DNA of 64,000 nucleotides from Microbacteriaceae bacterium (lineage in GTDB: Bacteria > Actinomycetota > Actinomycetes > Actinomycetales > Microbacteriaceae). The position numbers were made by a program, and so were the translations under genes. The first letter of the stretch is position 1; each line of letters begins with the position of its first letter. The stretch covers positions 1 through 64,000 of the forward strand of contig JAODMO010000024.1 of NCBI GenBank assembly GCA_025464995.1, given 5' to 3'. Shown here in pieces: positions 46,746 through 55,595 of this stretch. Below the pieces are notes generated by a model, which saw only the letters and a program-made list of their open reading frames with translations, searched no databases and was not told the DNA's origin.

Positions 46746-48167
46746 GTGACCACCTCCACTGCCACCACCTCGAGCGATTCGAGCGAATTCCGCGTCGAAC
46801 ACGACACGATGGGTGACGTGCTCGTTCCGCGCTCCGCGCTCTACGGGGCACAGACCCAGCGGGCCGTGGAGAACTTCCCGATCTCGGGCTCCGGTCTCGA
46901 GCCCGCGCAGATCGTGGCGCTCGCTCGCATCAAGCGCGCAGCCGCCGTCGTCAACGGCTCGCTCGGCATCATCGACCAGGCCGTCGCCGACGCCGTCGTC
47001 GGTGCCGCCGACCAGCTGATCGCCGGCGACCACCACGACCAGTTCCCCGTCGACACCTACCAGACCGGCAGCGGAACGTCGTCGAACATGAACATCAACG
47101 AGGTGCTCGCCTCGCTCGCCACCACCGCGCTCGGCTCCCCCGTGCACCCCAACGACCACGTGAACGCGTCGCAGTCGTCGAACGACGTCTTCCCGACATC
47201 CGTTCACGTCGCCGTCACCGGCGCGCTCCTCGGTGACCTGATTCCCTCGCTCGAGCACCTCGCCGCCTCGCTCGACGTGAAGGCCGAGCTGTGGAAGACG
47301 GCCGTCAAGGCGGGACGCACCCACCTCATGGATGCGACGCCCGTGACGCTCGGGCAGGAGTTCGCCGGTTACGCCCGCCAGATCCGCCTCGGCATCGACC
47401 GCGTCAACGCCACGATCGTGCGCGTCGCCGAGGTGCCGCTCGGCGGTACCGCCGTCGGCACGGGCATCAACACCCCGGCCGGCTTCCCGCAGAAGGTCAT
47501 CGCCCAGCTCGCGGCCGACAGCGGACTGCCCATCACCGAGGCGCTCGACCACTTCGAGGCCCAGGGGGCGCGCGACGCTCTCGTCGAGGCGTCCGGGGCG
47601 CTCCGCGTCATCGCCGTGTCGCTGACGAAGATCTGCAACGACCTGCGCTGGATGGGTTCCGGCCCCAACACGGGACTTGGCGAGCTGCACATCCCCGACC
47701 TGCAGCCCGGATCGTCGATCATGCCCGGCAAGGTGAACCCGGTGATCCCCGAGGCGGTCATCATGGTCGGCGCCCGCGTGATCGGCAACGACGCCACGAT
47801 CGCCTGGGCGGGCGCCTCCGGAAACTTCGAGCTCAATGTGGCGATCCCCGTGATGGGGACGGCGCTGCTCGAGTCGGTCCGCCTGCTCGCCAATTCGAGC
47901 GTGCTGCTCGCCGACAAGACCGTCGACGGGCTCACCGCCAACCTCGACCGCGCCCGCGCCATGGCCGAGTCGTCGCCCTCGATCGTGACGCCGCTCAACA
48001 AGTTCATCGGCTACGAGTCGGCGGCGAAGATCGCGAAGCACGCGGTGGCGCACGGCATCACCGTGCGCGAGGCCGTCATCGACCTCGGCTTCGTCGAACG
48101 CGGTGAACTCACCGAGCAGCAGCTCGACGGCGCGCTCGACGTGCTGTCGATGACGCACCCCGGCTAG
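46746..48167 (+). CDS. fumC: Class II fumarate hydratase
   Basis: FumC interconverts fumarate and malate in the TCA cycle without an iron-sulfur cluster. The 473-residue protein carries the superfamily signature [12 protein letters not shown] at 322-333, [14 protein letters not shown] near 107-120 and [14 protein letters not shown] near 134-147. The open frame extends to 46521 but that part overlaps the carbonic anhydrase gene; the start is GTG 46746, with GGAAGG nine bases upstream. Confidence 0.96.
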   Translation: MTTSTATTSSDSSEFRVEHDTMGDVLVPRSALYGAQTQRAVENFPISGSGLEPAQIVALARIKRAAAVVNGSLGIIDQAVADAVVGAADQLIAGDHHDQFPVDTYQTGSGTSSNMNINEVLASLATTALGSPVHPNDHVNASQSSNDVFPTSVHVAVTGALLGDLIPSLEHLAASLDVKAELWKTAVKAGRTHLMDATPVTLGQEFAGYARQIRLGIDRVNATIVRVAEVPLGGTAVGTGINTPAGFPQKVIAQLAADSGLPITEALDHFEAQGARDALVEASGALRVIAVSLTKICNDLRWMGSGPNTGLGELHIPDLQPGSSIMPGKVNPVIPEAVIMVGARVIGNDATIAWAGASGNFELNVAIPVMGTALLESVRLLANSSVLLADKTVDGLTANLDRARAMAESSPSIVTPLNKFIGYESAAKIAKHAVAHGITVREAVIDLGFVERGELTEQQLDGALDVLSMTHPG

Positions 48168-48191
48168 GAGTCGCGCGGCCCTCGTCGGAGT

Positions 48192-48252
48192 GCAGAGGGG
48201 CAATCAACCGTCACGGTGCGGCCGCTTAGACAACCGAAGATCGCCCCTCTGC
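48192..48252. terminator. Bidirectional terminator between fumC and phoH
   Basis: GCAGAGGGGC (48192-48201) pairs with GCCCCTCTGC (48243-48252). The 41-base loop contains a smaller ACCGT-C-ACGGT hairpin. The two flanking genes converge here, so the structure can serve both. Confidence 0.55.
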
Positions 48253-48254
48253 GC

Positions 48255-49607
48255 TCAGGCCAGCTCGTTCGACTCCAGCATCTCGGTCACGAGCGCGGCG
48301 ATGGCGCTGCGCTCCGACCGCATGAGCGTGATGTGCCCGAAGAGCGGGTGCCCCTTGAGCGATTCGATGACGGATGCGACGCCGTCATGCCGTCCCACGC
48401 GCAGGTTGTCGCGCTGCGCCACATCGTGGGTGAGCACGACGCGGGAGTTCTGCCCGATGCGGCTGAGCACGGTGAGAAGCACGTTGCGCTCGAGCGACTG
48501 CGCCTCGTCCACGATGACGAACGCATCGTGGAGGGAGCGTCCGCGGATGTGGGTGAGCGGCAGCACCTCGAGGATGCCGCGCTCGAGCACCTCGTCGAGC
48601 ACGTTCTGCGAGACGACCGAGCCGAGGGTGTCGAACACGGCCTGGGCCCACGGGTTCATCTTCTCCGCCGCGTCGCCGGGCAGGAAGCCGAGCTCCTGGC
48701 CACCGACAGCGTAGAGCGGCCGGAAGACCATGATCTTGCGGTACTGCTGCTTCTCGAGCACGGCCTCGAGGCCCGCGCACAGCGCGAGCGCCGACTTGCC
48801 GGTTCCCGCGCGCCCGCCCAGAGACACGATGCCGATCTCCTGGTCGAGCAGCATGTCGATCGCAAGGCGCTGTTCCGCGCTGCGGCCGTGCAGGCCGAAG
48901 ATGTCGCGGTCGCCACGCACGAGACGCATCGTGCCGCGTGCCGTCACCCGGCCGAGGGCGGAGCCACGCTCAGAGTGGATGACGAGCCCCGTGTTGATCG
49001 GCAGGTCCTGAACGGTGCGCGACTCGAGTTGCTCCGCATCGTACAACTGGCTCATCTGCTCGGCGCTCAGGTCGATCTCGGCCTGACCCGTGAAGCCGGA
49101 GTCGACCGCGAGCTCGGCGCGGTACTCCTCGGCCGCGAGACCGATCGACGCCGCCTTGACCCGCAGCGGCAGGTCTTTCGACACGACCGTGACATCCAGC
49201 CCGTCGTTCGCGAGGTTGAGGGCGACGGCGAGGATGCGGGAGTCGTTGTCGCCGAGCTGGAGCCCGGAGGGCAGCACCGACATGTTGGAGTGGTTGAGCT
49301 CCACACGAAGCGATCCGCCCTCGCCGACCGCGATCGGGAAGTCGAGTCGTTCGTGCTGCACGCGGAGTTCGTCGAGGTTGCGCAGCGCCTGGCGGGCGAA
49401 GTACCCGATCTCAGGATCGTTGCGCTTGCTCTCGAGCTCGCTGATGACAATCACCGGGAGGACGACCGCGTGCTCCGCAAAGCGGAAGACCGCTTTCGGA
49501 TCGGAGAGGAGGACCGAAGTGTCGAGCACATACGTGCGCTCCGCTGTCGCGGCCTTCGAATCACCCGACTTCTCGGTGATCTGCTGGGGAATCATGTTCT
49601 CGGCCAC
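48255..49607 (-). CDS. PhoH-like PIN-domain ATPase
   Basis: A 450-residue PhoH2-type protein: an N-terminal PIN ribonuclease domain ([12 protein letters not shown] with the first acidic residue, then SELESKRND and DNDSRIL) and a C-terminal PhoH ATPase domain with Walker [12 protein letters not shown] and Walker [12 protein letters not shown]. Such proteins couple RNA unwinding to cleavage. The start is uncertain: GTG 49607 has GGAG five bases upstream; GTG 49613 and ATG 49634 are alternatives, but the last lies inside an inverted repeat. Confidence 0.9.
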   Translation of the reverse strand: MAENMIPQQITEKSGDSKAATAERTYVLDTSVLLSDPKAVFRFAEHAVVLPVIVISELESKRNDPEIGYFARQALRNLDELRVQHERLDFPIAVGEGGSLRVELNHSNMSVLPSGLQLGDNDSRILAVALNLANDGLDVTVVSKDLPLRVKAASIGLAAEEYRAELAVDSGFTGQAEIDLSAEQMSQLYDAEQLESRTVQDLPINTGLVIHSERGSALGRVTARGTMRLVRGDRDIFGLHGRSAEQRLAIDMLLDQEIGIVSLGGRAGTGKSALALCAGLEAVLEKQQYRKIMVFRPLYAVGGQELGFLPGDAAEKMNPWAQAVFDTLGSVVSQNVLDEVLERGILEVLPLTHIRGRSLHDAFVIVDEAQSLERNVLLTVLSRIGQNSRVVLTHDVAQRDNLRVGRHDGVASVIESLKGHPLFGHITLMRSERSAIAALVTEMLESNELA

Positions 49608-49620
49608 GTGCACTCCATCC

Positions 49621-49638
49621 CCGAGTGCTGGCACTCGG
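49621..49638. promoter_or_regulatory. Inverted repeat upstream of the PhoH-like gene
   Basis: CCGAGTGC-TG-GCACTCGG is a perfect 8-base inverted repeat just ahead of the likely GTG start. It could be an operator or a hairpin in the mRNA leader. Confidence 0.4.
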
Positions 49639-49652
49639 ATCCAGTCTGCGAA

Positions 49653-49692
49653 GACGGCCGCCTACGTTACGAAACGAACTTACGTGGCCGTC
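49653..49692 (-). terminator. Possible terminator after the uppS-aminotransferase operon
   Basis: GACGGCC (49653-49659) and GGCCGTC (49686-49692) can pair around a 26-base AT-richer loop. It lies about 90 bases beyond the end of the aminotransferase gene in the direction of transcription. The evidence is only the short stem. Confidence 0.35.
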
Positions 49693-49782
49693 TCGACCAG
49701 GCGCCATACCTGATGAATCCGACGCTAGGGGCGATGCCCACAATCGGCACAATCGACACGCCCGGCAAATGTGTCCGGCGCG

Positions 49783-50907
49783 TTAAACGTTGATGGCCGA
49801 GGCGAAGCTCATGAAGCTGCCCCGCAACATGTCGAAGCTGTCTTCGTCGGTGGTCACGTGTGCGCTGACCCGGATGGAGCCGTCTCGACGGGTTACGGTG
49901 ACCCCGTGGTTGAACAGCGAGGCCTCGAGTGTCGTCAGCTGGTCGTCCGCCGGTCTGATGACGACGATGCCCGCGCGCTCGCTCTCGGCGCGCGACGACG
50001 ACACGGGGATACCGAACTCGTCGGCGAGGTCGATGACGCGGGTCGTGCGGTCTATGACACGGTCGCGGATGGCGGGTACCCCGACGCTCGCGATCTCCTC
50101 GAGTGCCGCGGCGAGCCGCGCCTGGGCGACCGGATCCGGGTAGCCCACGGAGAAGGCCCTGGCGCTGTGGCTGGGCGGCTCGACGCCGTCGAGCGGGAGG
50201 TCGTCGCCGTCCACGCCCATGAAGCCGGAGAAGACGGGCGTGAGCTGGTCGATCGCCCGGTCGCTCAGCGCCATGAAACCCGTCCCCGACCCGGCGCGCA
50301 CCCACGTCTGGCCGCCGGACACCACGACGTCTGCGACCTCGTACGGGGCATCCACGATTCCGAATCCCTGGATGGCGTCGACGATGAGCAGGCGGTCGCC
50401 GATGACCTGCCGGATGCCCTCGATGTCGGCGAGGTAGCCGGTGCGGAAGTCGACGAGACTCACAGCGACCGCGGTCACCGCCGGAGTGAGCTGGTCGCGC
50501 AGGTTGCCGGGCGTGATGCGGCCGTGATCGGTCTCGAGCCACAGCGGCGTCACGACTCCGAGCGATTGCGCGGCCCGCACCGCGGCGAAGGTCAGGCTCG
50601 GATACTCCGTGGCGGAGAGGGCCACTCCCCCGGTGACGCCGAACAGGGCGTGCATGATGCCCTGGCTCGTGTTCGGCTGGAACACCACCTGGTCGGCGCG
50701 GAAGCCCGTGACGGCGGCGATAGCGGCGCGCACGCGTTCGTCCTGGCCCGTCCGGAGCCCCGACACGGTGCCGAAGCGGGCACGCGAGAGCAGTTCAGCC
50801 TGGGCGTTCTGCTCCTCCAGCACCGCGTGGCCGATCGGCCCGAGGCGGGCGAAATCGAGGTACCCCGGGTCTTCGCCGAATCGTGCGGTGAATTGGTCGA
50901 TGTCCAT
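49783..50907 (-). CDS. Class-V aminotransferase-fold protein lacking the PLP lysine
   Basis: A 374-residue member of the NifS/isopenicillin-epimerase-like fold-type I family. The aspartate motif (LLIVDAIQGFG, Asp177) and the QPNTSQGI phosphate region are present. At the usual cofactor-lysine position the sequence reads SGGQTWVRAGSGTGF, so Thr201 replaces Lys (codon ACG). Without that lysine normal transamination should fail; it may bind PLP non-covalently, have another role, or be a recent loss. Its ATG shares one base with the uppS stop (TGATG). Confidence 0.8.
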   Translation of the reverse strand: MDIDQFTARFGEDPGYLDFARLGPIGHAVLEEQNAQAELLSRARFGTVSGLRTGQDERVRAAIAAVTGFRADQVVFQPNTSQGIMHALFGVTGGVALSATEYPSLTFAAVRAAQSLGVVTPLWLETDHGRITPGNLRDQLTPAVTAVAVSLVDFRTGYLADIEGIRQVIGDRLLIVDAIQGFGIVDAPYEVADVVVSGGQTWVRAGSGTGFMALSDRAIDQLTPVFSGFMGVDGDDLPLDGVEPPSHSARAFSVGYPDPVAQARLAAALEEIASVGVPAIRDRVIDRTTRVIDLADEFGIPVSSSRAESERAGIVVIRPADDQLTTLEASLFNHGVTVTRRDGSIRVSAHVTTDEDSFDMLRGSFMSFASAINV

Positions 50908-51692
50908 CAGGAGCCGAATCTCCGCTGGCGCTTGGCGTAGTCGCGCAGGGCTCGCAAGAAATCGACCTCGCGCAGGTCGGGCCCGAGCGCCTCGACGAAG
51001 TAGAACTCACTGTGCGCGCTCTGCCAGAGCATGAAGTCGCTCAGGCGCTGCTCGCCGGAGGTGCGGATCACCAGATCGGGGTCGCGCTGGCCCTGCGTGT
51101 AGAGGTGCTCGGCGATGAGCTCGGGGGTGAGCAGCTCGGCGAGGTCGTCGAGCTTGCCGCCCTCGGAGTTGTGCTGTTCGACGATGCTGCGCACGGCGTC
51201 GGCGATCTCGCGACGGCCGCCGTACCCGACCGCCAGGTTGATGTGCAGCCCGGTGTCGCCGGCCGTCTTGACCTCGGCCGCGTGCATCGCGTCCACGAGC
51301 ACCTTGGGCAGGCCGTCTTTCGTGCCGACGTGCTGCACGCGCCAGTCGCTCGTCGCCGCGAGCTCCTCACTGAGTTCGGCAATGATCTCCGACAGCTGGT
51401 CGAGCTCTTCGTTGTCGCGGTTGACGAGGTTGTCGTTGGAGAGCAGGTACAGCGTGACGACCGAGATGCCGAGTTCGTCGCACCAGGAGAGGAACTCGTG
51501 GATCTTGAGGGCTCCCGCACTGTGCCCGTGCGCGGCCGTCTCGAGGCCGCGTTGCCTCGCCCACCGCCGGTTGCCGTCGAAGATCATGGCCACGTGGCGG
51601 GGGATGGCGTCGGGGTCGAGCCTGCGGCGCAGTCGTGCCTGATAGAGGCCGTAGAGAAAGCCACGGCCCAGCGGGATCTGCCTGTCTTTCAC
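50907..51692 (-). CDS. uppS: Isoprenyl (undecaprenyl-type) diphosphate synthase
   Basis: A 261-residue cis-prenyltransferase that extends an allylic diphosphate with IPP to the lipid carrier used in cell-wall synthesis. Motifs: MIFDGNRRWA with the catalytic Asp39, LYLLSNDNL, INLAVGYGGRREI and LVIRTSGEQRLSDFMLWQ. Chain length of the product cannot be set from sequence. It starts at GTG exactly six bases after TAGCGT, so it is probably leaderless, and it is divergent from the hemolysin-III gene. Confidence 0.94.
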   Translation of the reverse strand: MKDRQIPLGRGFLYGLYQARLRRRLDPDAIPRHVAMIFDGNRRWARQRGLETAAHGHSAGALKIHEFLSWCDELGISVVTLYLLSNDNLVNRDNEELDQLSEIIAELSEELAATSDWRVQHVGTKDGLPKVLVDAMHAAEVKTAGDTGLHINLAVGYGGRREIADAVRSIVEQHNSEGGKLDDLAELLTPELIAEHLYTQGQRDPDLVIRTSGEQRLSDFMLWQSAHSEFYFVEALGPDLREVDFLRALRDYAKRQRRFGS

Positions 51693-51756
51693 AGGCCTAC
51701 GCTAGCCCAATCCCGAGCCCGAGCCCGCGCGCTGGGGCCTCAAGTAGGCTTTGGGC
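51693..51756. promoter_or_regulatory. Divergent leaderless promoters for uppS and the hemolysin-III gene
   Basis: On the minus strand TAGCGT (51699-51704) ends six bases before the uppS GTG. On the plus strand TAGGCT (51745-51750) ends six bases before the ATG at 51757. With 17-base spacers both -35 regions would fall on the same bases, 51722-51727, although neither resembles TTGACA. Confidence 0.6.
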
Positions 51757-52494
51757 ATGACGGAAGACGGCTCGATGCGACGCACCGACGACGAGCAGGC
51801 GGCCGAATTGCCCAATGTGCCCCTCCTCGACGAGGCGATCGAATTCGACCGGATGGAGCCCAAGCCGACGTGGCGCGGCTGGATCCACGCGGCGACGTTC
51901 CCGCTGGCGATCGTGCTCGGAATCATCCTCACCGCCTCGGCCGACGGCGCGACCGCCCGCATCAGCTCGGGCGTCTTCGTGGTGTCGTCGCTCCTGCTCT
52001 TCGGCGTCTCGGCGCTGTACCACCGCATCGACTGGCAGCCGCGCACGAAGGCGATCTTCAAGCGCATCGACCACGCCAACATCTTCCTGCTCATCGCCGG
52101 GTCGTACACGCCCATCACCGCCCTCGCCCTGCCGCACGACAAGTCGGTGCTGCTGCTTTGGCTGGTCTGGATCGGCGCCGGCCTCGGCATCCTCTTCCGC
52201 GTCTTCTGGATCGGCGCGCCGCGCTGGCTCTACGTTCCGCTCTACCTGCTCCTCGGGTACGCGTCGCTCATCTTCATCGTCGACTTCTTCGACGCCGATG
52301 CCGCGATGATGACGCTCATCCTCGTCGGCGGCCTGTGTTACACGGTCGGCGCGGTGGTCTACGGGATGAAGCGGCCGAACCCGTTTCCCGGCAGGTTCGG
52401 CTTCCACGAGATATTCCACACGCTCACCCTCGTGGCGTTCCTCTGCCACTGGGCCGGAATCTACATCGTCGCGACGAACCCGCCGGTCTTCTAG
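51757..52494 (+). CDS. Hemolysin III family membrane protein (PAQR-like)
   Basis: A 245-residue seven-helix membrane protein of the TrhA/YqfA group, related to PAQR receptors. After a polar N-terminus (about 1-40) come seven helices with the metal-site motifs ALYHRIDW, RIDHANIFLLIAGSYTP and FHEIFHTLTLVAF. The family affects membrane energetics or lipid homeostasis; hemolysis is not established. ATG 51757 is preferred over a TTG two codons upstream because it lies exactly six bases from TAGGCT. Confidence 0.92.
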   Translation: MTEDGSMRRTDDEQAAELPNVPLLDEAIEFDRMEPKPTWRGWIHAATFPLAIVLGIILTASADGATARISSGVFVVSSLLLFGVSALYHRIDWQPRTKAIFKRIDHANIFLLIAGSYTPITALALPHDKSVLLLWLVWIGAGLGILFRVFWIGAPRWLYVPLYLLLGYASLIFIVDFFDADAAMMTLILVGGLCYTVGAVVYGMKRPNPFPGRFGFHEIFHTLTLVAFLCHWAGIYIVATNPPVF

Positions 52495-52531
52495 AACACA
52501 GCGGCGGCCGGGTCGGGTGGTCGTCTGGCGA

Positions 52532-52828
52532 CTACTCGCTGCCGGGGGTGGCCCGCGGCGACTCTCCCGCTGCCTCTGCGGCCGCCTCGGCCTCGAGCTT
52601 CTCGCGGATCTCCGCGCGATAGCGTGTGCGACGCACACGACGCGTCATGTCGATCACGAGGAACACCGTGGCGAGGGCGACGAGGAACGTGATGATGAAG
52701 CCGATCACGCCCGGCGTGACGAGGTCTTCGTCGCCGGTGTACACGCCGTACCCCGACGGCGAGGGTGACGGCACAGCGTTCGTGAGCCAGGCGCCCGCCC
52801 ACAGGGTCGCGTCGGTCAGGTAAGTCAT
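52532..52828 (-). CDS. Small single-pass membrane protein coupled to mca
   Basis: A 98-residue protein of unknown function. It has a weakly hydrophobic N-terminus (about 1-20), a Pro/Ser/Gly spacer and a strong membrane helix at about 40-60 (VIGFIITFLVALATVFLVI), then a charged cytoplasmic tail with EIREKLEAEAAAEAAGE. Its ATG overlaps the mca stop (ATGA), so it is made together with Mca. No catalytic motif is visible. Confidence 0.8.
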   Translation of the reverse strand: MTYLTDATLWAGAWLTNAVPSPSPSGYGVYTGDEDLVTPGVIGFIITFLVALATVFLVIDMTRRVRRTRYRAEIREKLEAEAAAEAAGESPRATPGSE

Positions 52829-53700
52829 TCGTCGTGCCTCTCGGTGATTCCGGCGAACAGGTCGGTCTCGGGGATCGAGGTCTCAACCTTCGATTCGACG
52901 AGTTCGAAGTCCTCCCACGGCCACGCCGTGCGCTGCACCTCGTTGGGCCAGAAGAAGAAGGGGCTGTCGGGCGGCACCTGGCTGGAGTGCGACCGGAGCG
53001 CGGCGTCACGCACGTCGAAGAACTCGCCGGCGGGCACCTGCGTGGTGACTCGCGCCTCGGGGCGCTCCGACATCCACGACATCATCTCGGTGAGCGACTC
53101 GAGGAGAGGGTTGTCGGGCTGGGCGACCCGGAGCGCGTCGTAGACGGCCGTGAACCGCTGCCGGCTCATCATGCGGTCGTAGTACAGCTTGCTCACCTGC
53201 CAGGCCGCGCCCCACTCCGGCAGCCGGGCGGCGTCGGCCGCGGCCTCGAGTGCCCACATCGTCACCTCGTGGGTGCGGATGTGGTCGGGATGCGGGTAGC
53301 CGCCGTTCTCGTCGTAGGTGACGACGACCTGCGGACGGAACTCACGGATGGCCTTCACGAGCGGCACCCCCGAGACATCCAGCGGCGTCATCGCGAAGCT
53401 GTGCGGATGCGGCGTCTCGCCGTTCTCGGGGAGCCCCGAGTCGACATACCCCAGCCAACGGTGTTCGATGCCCATGATCTCGCGCGCTCGCGCCATCTCG
53501 ATGCGGCGCAGCCCCGCCATGTCGCGGTCGGCCATGGCGCTGTCGACGAGGGTCGGGTTCTGGATGTCGCCGCGCTCTCCCCCGGTGCAGCTCACGACCA
53601 TCACCTCGGCCCCGACGCTCCGGTAGTACGCGTAGGTGGCAGCGCCCTTGCTCGACTCGTCGTCGGGGTGGGCATGAACCGCAAGCAGCCGCAGTGTCAC
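52825..53700 (-). CDS. mca: Mycothiol S-conjugate amidase
   Basis: Mca cleaves mycothiol S-conjugates of toxins so the mercapturic acid can be exported. The 291-residue PIG-L-type zinc amidase has the metal motif HAHPDDESSKG (His11, Asp14), CTGGERGDIQNP and the third ligand region GYPHPDHIRTHE. These distinguish Mca-like enzymes from sugar deacetylases, although separation from MshB rests on overall similarity. It starts at GTG 53700 after TAGGAG; the longer frame is not family-like. Presence of mca marks a mycothiol-using actinobacterium. Confidence 0.92.
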   Translation of the reverse strand: MTLRLLAVHAHPDDESSKGAATYAYYRSVGAEVMVVSCTGGERGDIQNPTLVDSAMADRDMAGLRRIEMARAREIMGIEHRWLGYVDSGLPENGETPHPHSFAMTPLDVSGVPLVKAIREFRPQVVVTYDENGGYPHPDHIRTHEVTMWALEAAADAARLPEWGAAWQVSKLYYDRMMSRQRFTAVYDALRVAQPDNPLLESLTEMMSWMSERPEARVTTQVPAGEFFDVRDAALRSHSSQVPPDSPFFFWPNEVQRTAWPWEDFELVESKVETSIPETDLFAGITERHDE

Positions 53701-53817
53701 CGAACTCCTAGCCCCATCAAATAGCCTTGGTTGAATAACCGCGGTCGGGATGCCACGCACGGATGATGCGGGCGACAGCGTCGCGTACAAGACTAACCCG
53801 CACCATCTGGAGCATTC

Positions 53818-54270
53818 GTGTCAACCACCGATCAACACGCGCCGATCGATCCGCACGCGGCGGCGGCCGAAGCGGACGCGGCCGACCTCGCGGCGCGCTA
53901 CGGGCGCACCCCGGGGAGCCTGCGCAAGAAGCGCTGGATCGCGGGCATCGTCGGCGCGACCGTCGCGGTCGCGGTGGTGGCGTGGGTCGTCTGGGTGGGA
54001 TTGTTCAGCGGCACCTCGGAGATCGAGGTCGAGGACACCGGCCACAGCGTCGTCAGCGACTCGCTCGTGCAGGTGCGGTATCAGCTGACGGTCGAGCCGG
54101 GAGAGACGGTGAGTTGCGCCGCCCAGGCCCTCAACTCGACATTCGGCGTCGTGGGCTGGAAGGTCGTCGACGTCCCGGCCTCCGACAGGCGCACGCGCAC
54201 TCTCGGCGTGGACGTGCGCACCACCGAGCTTCCGGTCACCGGCTTGATATACCGCTGCTGGCTCACCTAG
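53818..54270 (+). CDS. DUF4307 membrane protein
   Basis: A 150-residue actinobacterial protein: acidic Ala-rich N-terminus, a single membrane helix at about 42-65 (IAGIVGATVAVAVVAWVVWV) and an outer domain with a conserved Cys pair (Cys99-type VSCAAQAL and YRCWLT). The family lies beside mca and greA in many actinobacteria; its role is unknown. It starts at GTG with TGGAG five bases upstream and is divergent from mca. Confidence 0.9.
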   Translation: MSTTDQHAPIDPHAAAAEADAADLAARYGRTPGSLRKKRWIAGIVGATVAVAVVAWVVWVGLFSGTSEIEVEDTGHSVVSDSLVQVRYQLTVEPGETVSCAAQALNSTFGVVGWKVVDVPASDRRTRTLGVDVRTTELPVTGLIYRCWLT

Positions 54271-54425
54271 TCTTGACCGATTCGCCCCGGACCGGCATCC
54301 CTGACCGGTTCCCCCGCGTGTGGGGCATGTCCCGCGGGCGGGGAATAGGGCATCATTCGTATTCGGCAAACATTCGTAGTCGGCACCACCCGGATTCCGG
54401 TGCCACTCGTCATAAGGAGAGCATT

Positions 54426-54914
54426 GTGACTAACGACAGTTCAGTCACCTGGCTGACCCAGGAGGCGTTCGACCGCCGCAGTGCGGAACTCGAGCAGCTC
54501 TCGGTGGAGGGCCGGCTCGAGATCGCCAAGAAGATCGAGGCCGCGCGCGAAGAGGGCGACCTCAAGGAGAATGGCGGATACCACGCCGCGAAGGAAGAGC
54601 AGGGCAAGATCGAGGCACGCATCCGCGTGCTCACGGAACTGCTCCGGCACGCCACGGTCGGCGAGGCGCCGCAGAGCTCGGGTGTCGTCGAGCCGGGAAC
54701 CGTCATCACCGCGAACATTCAGGGCGACAAGAGTGTCTTCCTTCTCGGCAGCCGCGAGATCGTCGGCGACGCCGAACTCGATGTCTACAGCGAGAAGAGC
54801 CCGCTGGGCGCCGCCATCATCGGCATGAAGGTCGGCGAGAAGTCGAGCTACACCGCTCCGAACGGCAAGTCGATCGCCGTCGAGATCCTCGCCGTCGAGA
54901 CGTACATCCCCTGA
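54426..54914 (+). CDS. greA: Transcription elongation factor GreA
   Basis: GreA rescues backtracked RNA polymerase by stimulating RNA cleavage. The 162-residue protein has the N-terminal coiled coil with the catalytic tip EEGDLKENGGYHAAKEEQG and the C-terminal FKBP-like domain with SPLGAAIIGMKVGE. It starts at GTG six bases after AAGGAG. The 155-base gap before it holds GC-rich inverted repeats and a short repeat (CATTCGTA at 54354-54361, CATTCGTAGTCGGC at 54371-54384) and probably its own promoter. Confidence 0.95.
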   Translation: MTNDSSVTWLTQEAFDRRSAELEQLSVEGRLEIAKKIEAAREEGDLKENGGYHAAKEEQGKIEARIRVLTELLRHATVGEAPQSSGVVEPGTVITANIQGDKSVFLLGSREIVGDAELDVYSEKSPLGAAIIGMKVGEKSSYTAPNGKSIAVEILAVETYIP

Positions 54915-54988
54915 TTCCGGGCGTCTCCGGGTCATGGATCGGCCGCCGGACGTAGACAGTGGCACTATCGACCGTTTCACTGCCGGCC

Positions 54989-55580
54989 ATGAGCACTCGG
55001 CAGCATGTGGCTGTCGGTGCCGAGACGTGCAACGCCGACCCGCTCGACGCCGCGTCGGTTCACGACGCACTCGAGTCAGCCCAGATGGCATACCAGGCCA
55101 CCCCGGTCGGGACGACGAGCAGGAAGGGCGTCGTACGCGCGTCCCTTCTCCGCATGCTCGATGAAGCGATCCGCGACCGGGGGCTCGTCGTCACCGTCGG
55201 CCGCAGCGCCGACTTCTCCTGACCGGGCGCGACCACGAGCGTCGTCGATTCGTTCGCGATCGATCGCATCCGCGCCGGCACGCCGCCGACCTGGCTCATC
55301 GGCGCGACGCAGCCCGACTCCATGACGCACACGTCCGACATCGGCGCCGCCCTCGCGGTGCTCGGCACGGACCCTCGCGCGCGGGGCGGGGTCTGGCACG
55401 TGCCGACGGCTCCCGCCCTCACCGGCGCCGAGTACATCGCCGTGGCCGCGGGCGGGGAGGCAGGCTACCAAGCCCTGTCGGCGACCGCGCCTCTTCGATT
55501 CGACGGCGTACGAACGCACCTTCCGTGTCGCACCGACCCCCTATGCGGAGGGCATTCGCGCAACGCTCGCGGCCCCGTGA
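54989..55580 (+). pseudogene. Decayed NAD(P)-dependent sugar epimerase/dehydratase gene
   Basis: One frame runs from an ATG at 54989 and reads like an epimerase with pieces missing: QHVAVGA (start of the Rossmann strand), then SRKGVVRASLLRMLDEA, VVTVGRSADF, GGVWHVPTAPALTGAEY. It is broken by an in-frame TGA at 55220-55222. Near 55490 the family C-terminus continues in another frame as RLFDSTAYERTFRVAPTPY to a TGA at 55578-55580. The glycine-rich loop and catalytic core are deleted. Thus at least two deletions, one nonsense codon and one frameshift are present. Confidence 0.75.
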
Positions 55581-55595
55581 GAGGCGACCGCGCGG

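Noticed and set aside
54959-55222. Intact small gene of 87 codons after greA
   Set aside because: Family-like sequence continues in the same frame past its stop codon, so it is part of a pseudogene.
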